In this document: positions 1 through 4,545 of the stretch, piece by piece
Layout: every line of letters starts with the position of its first letter
Numbering within the stretch: position 1 is the first letter of the stretch
NCBI GenBank assembly: GCA_013044415.1
Contig: JABEUO010000190.1
Location: 1-5,693, forward strand
Reading direction: 5' to 3'
Origin: Acidimicrobiaceae bacterium
GTDB taxonomy: Bacteria > Actinomycetota > Acidimicrobiia > Acidimicrobiales > Acidimicrobiaceae
DNA: 5,693 nt
Notes under the pieces: generated by a model
Seen by the model: the letters and a program-made list of their open reading frames with translations, nothing else
What the model was told of the DNA's origin: nothing
Database searches by the model: none
Translations under genes and position numbers: made by a program

Positions 1-79
1 ATATTAATATTTCAACCAGGGGATTTAGCTCGAATTCGGAGTTGTGACGGGCTTATAATGGCCGAGGGGAGCTGACTGG

Positions 80-676
80 TTACATCTGGCTACTAGCCGA
101 TATGAGACGTTGCACCTCTTCAAGGCTCGGAGACCGGACTGGGTTTTCGTCCGAAATCGACCAGTTGGGTAATTCCGAGTCAGCTACAGGGTTAGGTAGG
201 ACTCCCCCACTCCATTTGCGGGCGAGCCGACAAGCTCGATTCATAATTGCACGGGTCTGGCGTACGGTCGCTTCTGCTAGGCCCGTATTTTTCATCTGTC
301 GGTAATACTGCTCAAGTTCGTAGGTGGAGAGTGAGGATATCTTACGATTTCCGATGGCTTGACTGATGTGCACCTTCCAAATGCTCTCGTAGCGCCTAGT
401 GATGGAGGGGGATAAGTCGTCCCAGCCATTTGCCTGCCAGGCAGAAATTGCGTCATTTATCGTGGTCGATGCGTTCCATTTCAACCCACTCTCAACAATT
501 GGCTCCGGCCCGGCCTCCTGCTCGGATACCAGTCGAGCGAGTTCTCTCTCGGCTTGGCGCTTTGATCCGCGAAAGCGGAGGTGTCTATGCTTTACTTTCC
601 CGGAGCTGTCACGGCCCAAATAGACCCTCAGCTCCCAAGTGTCTGGGCTGGCTACGAGCCTCATGCTTCCGGCCAT
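80..676 (-). pseudogene. Tyrosine integrase, N-terminal half only (truncated)
   Basis: The translation reads as the DNA-binding half of a phage or integrative-element tyrosine recombinase. It opens with an arm-type DNA-binding domain (MAGSMRLVASPDTWELRVYL, then basic residues to about residue 50). A SAM-like core-binding domain follows at roughly residues 72-170 (ITRRYESIWKVHI, LSTYELEQYYRQM, TVRQTRAIMNRA). The linker RSPSLEEVQRLI normally leads into the catalytic domain, but a TAA comes seven codons later. None of the catalytic residues (Arg, His-x-x-Arg, Tyr) is present. Family members usually have about 350-400 residues; this has 198. The 79 bases beyond the stop show no catalytic-domain sequence in any frame on this strand, so a simple frameshift does not explain the loss. 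I chose the ATG at 676 because GGAGG lies 5 bases upstream and MAGS fits homologues I remember; a TTG at 694 is the alternative. It lies just downstream of, and co-directional with, tRNA-Lys, as expected for a tRNA-targeting element. Confidence 0.85.
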
Positions 677-681
677 CGAAT

Positions 682-686
682 CCTCC
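682..686 (-). promoter_or_regulatory. Ribosome binding site of the integrase remnant
   Basis: GGAGG on the minus strand lies 5 bases before the ATG at 676. It lies inside the longer reading that would start with TTG at 694, so it favours the shorter protein. Confidence 0.6.
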
Positions 687-698
687 AACTTCAATCCC

Positions 699-720
699 TT
701 GTTGGGTTTTTTGTTGGGTT
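699..720. repeat. Tandem 10-bp direct repeat between tRNA-Lys and integrase
   Basis: TTGTTGGGTT occurs at 699-708 and again at 711-720, a 12-bp period. It sits between the tRNA 3' end and the integrase start, where elements of this type carry integrase-binding sites. An arm-type binding site is an inference; the sequence shows only the repeat and its position. Confidence 0.5.
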
Positions 721-747
721 AACATGAGTGCCAAATAGCATTTGAAT

Positions 748-823
748 TGGTGGGCCGCCGGGGTCTCGATCCCCGCACCTTGGGATTAAAAGTCCCCTGC
801 TCTACCCGATGAGCTAGCGGCCC
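748..823 (-). tRNA. tRNA-Lys (anticodon TTT)
   Basis: A complete 76-base cloverleaf can be drawn on the minus strand. The acceptor stem is GGGCCGC paired with GCGGCCC. The D arm is GCTC-ATCGGGTA-GAGC. The anticodon loop CTTTTAA has anticodon TTT. There is a 5-base variable region, and the T arm is CGGGG-ATCGAGA-CCCCG. The discriminator base is A, followed by an encoded CCA (748-750). It decodes AAA and probably AAG lysine codons. Two features are unusual: the first T-loop base is A instead of the nearly invariant T54 (base 60 is also A), and the first anticodon-stem pair is G27 with A43. All other stem pairs are intact. An integrase remnant follows its 3' end in the same direction, marking it as a probable integration target. 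No convincing promoter was identified upstream (824-900). Confidence 0.93.
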
Positions 824-866
824 GGATCGCTTTGTGCTCTAAAGATAGTAGCGGCATTCACAATTG

Positions 867-907
867 GTCTGGTCGCCAAAATTTTGCCAAATATCGGCCA
901 GCCAGAC
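867..907. repeat. Imperfect inverted repeat upstream of tRNA-Lys
   Basis: GTCTGG (867-872) is matched by CCAGAC (902-907), enclosing the perfect palindrome CAAAATTTTG (877-886). It lies between tRNA-Lys and the 63-residue reading frame. No T-rich tract follows, so a terminator is unlikely. It could be a protein-binding site or chance. Confidence 0.35.
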
Positions 908-990
908 TAATGTCAGCATCTCTATGGGGTGAAAAACGAATGTCCCTACGCTTCACCGGGTAGCAGTTAGGTCCTTCGTCTACGTAATCA

Positions 991-1182
991 ATGCTAGCCT
1001 CTTGGGTTGGCATGGAGATTAACTACGAATCGGGAACGAACAGCAGCCTGGCATCGGCGTCAGAATCTGATTCAGTTGAAGGATCTGAAGATCTTAGCGT
1101 GTTGTTTTCGACAATTAAAAACCAGCTAATGCAGCTCGACTCGATACTGAAACGAATTGAAGTACCCGAAAACGACAACTGA
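991..1182 (+). CDS. Small acidic protein with a short coiled coil (hypothetical)
   Basis: I do not recognise this 63-residue frame. Residues 13-34 are rich in Ser, Glu and Asp (ASASESDSVEGSED). Residues 35-56 form an amphipathic helix with hydrophobic residues in heptad spacing (Ile42, Leu46, Leu49, Leu53, Ile56), as in a short coiled coil. A polar tail EVPENDN follows. No membrane segment or signal peptide is seen. The start is uncertain: the ATG at 991 and the ATG at 1012 (MEINYESG) both lack a clear ribosome binding site. It lies 78 bases upstream of moaD on the same strand. The heptad pattern argues for a real protein; the weak start signals and short length argue against. Confidence 0.45.
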   Translation: MLASWVGMEINYESGTNSSLASASESDSVEGSEDLSVLFSTIKNQLMQLDSILKRIEVPENDN

Positions 1183-1248
1183 CACTGGTCATTACACAAC
1201 TACGGCTGGCGCCTCTGCCGACCAACGCAATAGACCCTTCATTATGAC

Positions 1249-1260
1249 TAGCGTTTAACC
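1249..1260 (+). promoter_or_regulatory. Possible -10 box for leaderless transcription of moaD
   Basis: TAGCGT at 1249-1254 fits a TANNNT -10 element and ends 6 bases before the GTG at 1261, the distance expected if transcription starts at the first base of the gene. No ribosome binding site is present. The in-frame TAG at 1249 rules out an earlier start. No good -35 box was found. Confidence 0.35.
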
Positions 1261-1497
1261 GTGCCCAAATTACTCTTTTTTGCAGCCGCCAGAGAAGCAG
1301 CTGGATCAAGCTCTCTGCAAATTCAAGGAACCACAGTAGGTGAATCGATCGATATCGCCTCACACCAGCTCCCAGTGGAATTTCTCAGGATTCTGCCCTC
1401 ATGTGGAATCTGGCTCAATGGCGAACCAGCAGATATGTCCGCCCCATGTTCTGACGGAGACGAGTTAGCTCTGATTCCTCCAGTATCGGGTGGCTGA
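1261..1497 (+). CDS. moaD: Molybdopterin synthase sulfur carrier subunit MoaD
   Basis: MoaD is a small ubiquitin-like protein. Its C-terminal Gly-Gly is adenylated and thiocarboxylated, and then donates sulfur, together with MoaE, to precursor Z during molybdenum cofactor synthesis in the cytoplasm. The 78-residue length is normal. The N-terminal strand LLFFAAAREAAG, the middle IWLNGEPAD, the strand DGDELALIPPVSGG and the terminal Gly77-Gly78 are characteristic. The related ThiS also ends in Gly-Gly, but the LFFAAAREAAG and ALIPPVSGG segments favour MoaD. The start is GTG: an in-frame TAG lies 12 bases upstream and no other start codon intervenes. No ribosome binding site is visible, suggesting a leaderless mRNA. 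No moaE, moeB or other cofactor gene is in the window, so it is an orphan here. It is followed on the same strand by a putative b-heme membrane protein. Confidence 0.9.
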   Translation: MPKLLFFAAAREAAGSSSLQIQGTTVGESIDIASHQLPVEFLRILPSCGIWLNGEPADMSAPCSDGDELALIPPVSGG

Positions 1498-1546
1498 ACA
1501 CTGCACTTTTACACTTCCATTTGTAAATATGTCCATTAATCTCGGA

Positions 1547-1576
1547 TTCACCTAAACCTAGTTACCGTAGTAATCT
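1547..1576 (+). promoter_or_regulatory. Weak candidate promoter for the membrane protein gene
   Basis: TTCACC (1547-1552) and TAATCT (1571-1576) are separated by 18 bases. A start near 1583 would give a short leader before the ribosome binding site at 1593. Both boxes are poor matches to consensus, so this is only a candidate. Confidence 0.25.
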
Positions 1577-1604
1577 ATTCAAAAATCGCCTTGGAGATCC
1601 GGAA

Positions 1605-2303
1605 TTGCAGCTAATGGGTAGAGAGCGGGGGCTCTCTCAAAAATTCATAGACGAAGCACTAACTGAGCAACTCGAAAATGATGTAAAAGGGACGTCATTT
1701 AGGGTCAAATACGTCGCCAGGCTTACGTCGCTGCTTGGAATTCTCTTATTTCTTCTTTTGGCCGTAGAAGGCATCTCAGTACCTATAATTTCAAAACTGC
1801 TGACTTTGCACGTGCTGGTTGGGATGATCCTAGTACCGGTTATGGCACTCAAAATAGGCGTCACCACCTACAGATTCTCTCAGTACTATATGAAAAAACA
1901 GGACTTTGTAAGCGCCGGGCCTCCTTGGATGCCACTCCGGATAATCGCTCCACTTATCATCCTTTCGACCATTGTGATGATGTTCAGTGGTATAGAACTC
2001 GCACTGACCGGCCCAACTGGACTCTCCTTCTCGCTGTGGAAGCCATTGCACGAAGCCTCATTTGTGTTGTGGTTTATCCTGATGGTCCCTCACGTATTTG
2101 CCTACCTACTTAGGGCCACCAACACCAGCTACCGGGAACTCATCCGTCTCAGGTCCAAAGATTCCAAGGCATCGACCAGTTCCTGGAACCGTTCCACACT
2201 GGTACTGATTGCGTTGGGAATCGGGGTCGGCCTTGGCCTTCGCTTCATCCCTTACGCCAACACCTGGATCGCCTTTTTCACCCAGAAGACCTTCCACGGA
2301 TAG
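1605..2303 (+). CDS. Five-helix membrane protein, probable b-type cytochrome
   Basis: The 232-residue protein has a polar N-terminus of about 36 residues and five likely membrane helices at about 40-58, 64-84, 111-133, 148-170 and 197-213. His69 lies in helix 2 (LLTLHVLVGMIL). His149 and His163 are 14 residues apart in and near helix 4 (PLHEASFVLW, VPHVFAYL), the spacing seen for heme ligands in several membrane cytochromes b. The conserved-looking loop LKIGVTTYRFSQYY and GPPWMPLRIIAP resembles an actinobacterial family I remember with cytochrome b561 or DUF4405 character; this was not checked. A role passing electrons between quinone and a redox enzyme is inferred. The start is TTG at 1605, supported by GGAG at 1593-1596 with 8-base spacing; an ATG at 1614 has no such site. 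It lies 107 bases downstream of moaD, which hints at a molybdoenzyme partner, though none is present here. Confidence 0.8.
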   Translation: MQLMGRERGLSQKFIDEALTEQLENDVKGTSFRVKYVARLTSLLGILLFLLLAVEGISVPIISKLLTLHVLVGMILVPVMALKIGVTTYRFSQYYMKKQDFVSAGPPWMPLRIIAPLIILSTIVMMFSGIELALTGPTGLSFSLWKPLHEASFVLWFILMVPHVFAYLLRATNTSYRELIRLRSKDSKASTSSWNRSTLVLIALGIGVGLGLRFIPYANTWIAFFTQKTFHG

Positions 2304-2327
2304 ATAGGACCTCAAACTGGGACATCC

Positions 2328-2341
2328 CCCCACTCGACCAA
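2328..2341. repeat. 14-bp direct repeat, copy 1
   Basis: CCCCACTCGACCAA occurs here and at 3954-3967, in the same orientation, in the two non-coding spacers flanking the dipeptidase gene. The bases beyond the 14 diverge quickly. Confidence 0.5.
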
Positions 2342-2359
2342 ATGCAATTTTGCACTTGG
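2338..2359 (-). terminator. Weak hairpin between convergent genes
   Basis: CCAAATGCA and TGCACTTGG form a 9-pair stem with loop ATTT. The one imperfect pair is A-C in the plus-strand RNA but a G-U wobble in the minus-strand RNA, so it folds better as the 3' end of the dipeptidase transcript. It lies about 80 bases past that stop codon. There is no T-rich tract, so intrinsic termination is doubtful. Confidence 0.25.
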
Positions 2360-2440
2360 CGTCCGGAAGTAGCCTAGGCAAATTCGATCACATGTCCAAG
2401 ATGCCGGATAGCGCCTCCGCAGAACGTTATAAGGAATCCA

Positions 2441-3853
2441 TTAAGGCTCTATTGAAGTAGCATTCGAAACGAGATGCGCCACTGCGCCAGCCACTGCGAC
2501 GGCCATCGGGATGCGTAACGATTCATCGGGACCATGGTGATTTGAACCCGGCCCCAATGCTCCAGTAGCCACAACCTGCGCGTGGGGAAACTTCGACGAA
2601 AGGGTAGCAAGAAAAGGAATCGACCCTCCCTCGCCACAAAAGCCCGCCGGTCGTGAAAAGGCCTCCATGGATGCGGCATCTAAAGCTTCCCTCACCCAAT
2701 CTGTTGGCTCAAGGGCAAGCCAACCTTGGGCTGGCGATTCGACTTCGACTACGACTTGCGCACCTTCTGCTGGTTGGCTTTCCAGCAATTCGACCAGCTT
2801 CTTCAGGGCCTCTTCGGCGTCAACATTTGGTGGTATCCTCAGTGAGATCTTGGCCTTGGTATGCGAACGGAGCACGTTGCCACCACTGTGCACCTCGGGT
2901 ATCCCCTCAATGCCCGTCAAAGCCAGAGCTGGACGCCAGGTCTGATTGAGGATCCTATCTGAACCACTCCGCCCTAAAAGGTTCAGTCCTGCTACGACCG
3001 GGAAAGCCTTTGCCAAAGGATCATCGAGCTGTCGATCTAGCTCTATCGCACGGTCGACATAGAGACTTGGTATCTCAGAGTTGAGCCATTCAGGCAAGAC
3101 TTTGCCAGTACTAGCTTCTTCCAGCTCCGAGAGCAAGGAGCGCAATATCCTAAATGATGAAGGAACTACCCCGCCGGCAGATCCGGAGTGTACACCTTGT
3201 TCGAGAACCTTGACGTCGATCGTCACTACCAGGTTTCCCCTAAGAGAGCTCGTTACCCATAGCCTCTCGAAATCGAGACCCCCTGAATCAAGGCAGAGAA
3301 CCAGTCGTAGATCTTGAAGGTCCTTCTCGATGGCTTCCAGGTGGTATTCAAGATCAGGACTTCCACTTTCCTCGCTGGCCTCAATGAGAACCACTACTCT
3401 TGGATAGTCTTTGCCTTCCTTTGCAAGAACTTCAAGGCCCGTAATTGCTGCAAAGCATGAGTATCCGTCGTCAGCTACTCCCCTTCCGAATATTGCGTCT
3501 TGGACCAAAACGGCACTAAAGGGATCATCGCCATTTGACCATGGGCCCTCAGCAGGTTGCTTATCTAGATGGCCGTAGACGAGGACCGAACCTAAGCCCT
3601 CTCGTGTTCCAGGCACTTCAACGACAAGAGCCGGGGTCTTTCCCTTTAATCTAGAAACCCGGGTTGTAAGCCCAGGAATTTCTGCGCCTTCGACCCAACT
3701 TTTGATAAGATCAATCGCCCTTTCAATTTCGCCTACCTTCTCCCACTCGGGTTCGAAGGCCGGCGACAGGCTCCGGATTCCCACATATTCCAGCAGGGTT
3801 GGTATCGCCCGTGACCTAAAAGACTCATTCACTTGGGAAAGAAAAGTACTCAT
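2441..3853 (-). CDS. M20 family metallodipeptidase
   Basis: This 470-residue protein is a full-length cytoplasmic dipeptidase of the M20 clan (carnosinase/DUG1-like, two metal ions). It hydrolyses small peptides for amino acid recycling; the exact substrate cannot be read from sequence. The metal site appears complete: His95 and Asp97 in VYGHLDKQP, bridging Asp128 in GRGVADDG, catalytic Glu161 and ligand Glu162 in EASEESGS, Asp189 in CLDSGG, and His440 in GSNHHGPDE. The inserted dimerisation domain covers roughly residues 203-345 and includes His222 in GVHSGSAGG, the residue that reaches the partner active site in relatives. CGEGGSIPF at 406-414 is the usual substrate-binding loop. No signal peptide is seen. 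The ATG at 3853 is preceded by AGGG at 3862-3865 with 8-base spacing. It faces the membrane protein gene and is divergent from the small gene at 4061. Confidence 0.95.
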   Translation of the reverse strand: MSTFLSQVNESFRSRAIPTLLEYVGIRSLSPAFEPEWEKVGEIERAIDLIKSWVEGAEIPGLTTRVSRLKGKTPALVVEVPGTREGLGSVLVYGHLDKQPAEGPWSNGDDPFSAVLVQDAIFGRGVADDGYSCFAAITGLEVLAKEGKDYPRVVVLIEASEESGSPDLEYHLEAIEKDLQDLRLVLCLDSGGLDFERLWVTSSLRGNLVVTIDVKVLEQGVHSGSAGGVVPSSFRILRSLLSELEEASTGKVLPEWLNSEIPSLYVDRAIELDRQLDDPLAKAFPVVAGLNLLGRSGSDRILNQTWRPALALTGIEGIPEVHSGGNVLRSHTKAKISLRIPPNVDAEEALKKLVELLESQPAEGAQVVVEVESPAQGWLALEPTDWVREALDAASMEAFSRPAGFCGEGGSIPFLATLSSKFPHAQVVATGALGPGSNHHGPDESLRIPMAVAVAGAVAHLVSNATSIEP

Positions 3854-3881
3854 TACCTAAACCCTAAATGGTCTTTGCCAT

Positions 3882-3923
3882 GATGTGACATCCAACGCCT
3901 TCGTTGTCGAGCCCAGCGACAAC
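3882..3923. promoter_or_regulatory. Two dyads upstream of the dipeptidase gene
   Basis: GATGT-G-ACATC (3882-3892) is a perfect dyad about 30 bases before the dipeptidase start. GTTGTCG (3903-3909) and CGACAAC (3917-3923) form a second perfect dyad with a 7-base spacer about 50 bases before it. Their position fits operator sites for a dimeric regulator, but the promoter boxes here are not clear and the regulator is unknown. Confidence 0.35.
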
Positions 3924-3953
3924 ACAATGAAATGGGCCTTAGGTCACTTAGTA

Positions 3954-3967
3954 CCCCACTCGACCAA
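3954..3967. repeat. 14-bp direct repeat, copy 2
   Basis: This is the second copy of CCCCACTCGACCAA; the first is at 2328-2341. The two copies bracket the dipeptidase gene. Confidence 0.5.
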
Positions 3968-4007
3968 TCATCATTTCCCTGAAGCGTAGATAAGTGGGCG
4001 GACTAAA

Positions 4008-4034
4008 GGAATTTCCGAAAATTTCCGAAAATCC
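4008..4034. promoter_or_regulatory. Tandem TTTCCGAAA boxes, probable operator
   Basis: The 9-bp dyad TTTC-C-GAAA occurs at 4012-4020 and 4022-4030, exactly 10 bp apart, so both face the same side of the helix. Flanking GGA and TCC extend the symmetry to 27 bp. A degenerate third copy, TTTCCCTGAA, lies at 3974-3983. The site is about 30-50 bases before the start of the small gene at 4061 and would overlap a -35 region if TAGGAC (4035-4040) is the -10. This is the layout of a repressor site. The bound protein is unknown. Confidence 0.5.
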
Positions 4035-4046
4035 TAGGACCTTAAT

Positions 4047-4053
4047 AGAAAGG
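4047..4053 (+). promoter_or_regulatory. Ribosome binding site supporting the TTG start at 4061
   Basis: AGAAAGG is a 7-base match to the anti-Shine-Dalgarno complement and lies 7 bases before TTG 4061. The next in-frame ATG at 4082 has no properly spaced site. Confidence 0.5.
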
Positions 4054-4060
4054 TGTCGGA

Positions 4061-4297
4061 TTGTCTATTTCATCTGTAGGGATGCAGCAGAATATAAACA
4101 AGTATTCCACCATCGCTGGCCCAAAAAAGGCGAATGATGGGGACGGGGATCATGGTATTGAGAGTTCAAAAAACTCGAAGTCTTCGGCCAAGGCCTCCAA
4201 CTCACAAACGAGTAACGCCAGCCAGGCTAACTCAGGACCAAATAAACCCCAAACCCTGTTGCAGACATTGCTGCTCGGGAAGAAAGTTTACCTCTAG
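4061..4297 (+). CDS. Small low-complexity protein, probably disordered
   Basis: This 78-residue protein is not recognised with certainty. It begins MSISSVGMQQ. Residues 24-32 hold an Asp/Gly-rich run (ANDGDGDHG) that resembles the DxDGDxDG core of a metal-binding loop. Residues 35-63 are almost entirely Ser, Asn, Lys, Ala and Gln. A short hydrophobic C-terminus follows (TLLQTLLLG). I remember small proteobacterial proteins with the same layout (MSISS start, DGDGD core, Ser-rich middle, LL-rich end), but these are of unknown function and the likeness may only be compositional. There is no signal peptide or membrane segment. The TTG start is supported by AGAAAGG at 7-base spacing. It has its own upstream region with tandem dyads, diverges from the dipeptidase gene, and is probably monocistronic. 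A 5-bp hairpin (CTCTA/TAGAG) overlaps the stop codon without a following T tract. Confidence 0.6.
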   Translation: MSISSVGMQQNINKYSTIAGPKKANDGDGDHGIESSKNSKSSAKASNSQTSNASQANSGPNKPQTLLQTLLLGKKVYL

Positions 4298-4545
4298 TTT
4301 TTAGAGAAGCCAACCGTTGTCGTTGCAGGTCGGAGAGGTAGGTTTGACTATTCGACTTGCATCGACTTTCTAGAGCCGACACTCCTCCAGGTTTGAAAAC
4401 AAGCCAAATACCACTGTTGTGGCAGAAGTCGTCTGATCCTAAACAAGCGAAACAGCTCTAACACACAGACGGGAGCCTCAGTGGCACGATCAATACGCTA
4501 CGGGCGTTGCTCCGCCTGGCATACACATCATTGTTTAATCTGCAC
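4298..4545. other. Non-coding spacer between convergent genes
   Basis: This 248-base spacer lies between two gene 3' ends. I see no convincing reading frame or RNA gene. The best hairpin is CGGGCG-TTGCTC-CGCCTG (4501-4518, one G-U pair), about 30 bases past the stop of the minus-strand gene. No T-rich tract follows on either strand, so a terminator is not proven. The 8-mer AGGTTTGA occurs twice (4340, 4389), within chance expectation. Confidence 0.5.

Noticed and set aside
1..79. Continuation of the integrase in another frame
   Set aside because: All three minus-strand frames were read; none shows the expected Gly-x-Arg-x-x-Glu region, and each meets a stop.
1115..1363. Reverse-strand reading frame of 82 codons
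   Set aside because: It overlaps moaD and the small upstream frame, and its composition is that of an antisense shadow.
2653..2949. Plus-strand frames inside the dipeptidase gene
   Set aside because: They are antisense to a well-conserved metallopeptidase with intact motifs and have no protein-like pattern of their own.
3631..3640. Second copy of the tRNA 3' end (GCCGGGGTCT) as an att site
   Set aside because: Only about 10 bases match, it lies inside the dipeptidase coding sequence, and the T-loop sequence does not follow.
4292..4306. CTCTA-GTTTT-TAGAG as terminator of the small gene
   Set aside because: The stem is 5 bp, overlaps the stop codon, and is followed by AAGCC instead of a T tract.
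4322..4396. GTCGG/CCGAC pair and AGGTTTGA repeats as a structured RNA
   Set aside because: The arms are 5 bases and widely spaced, and the 8-mer repeat is at chance level for this length.
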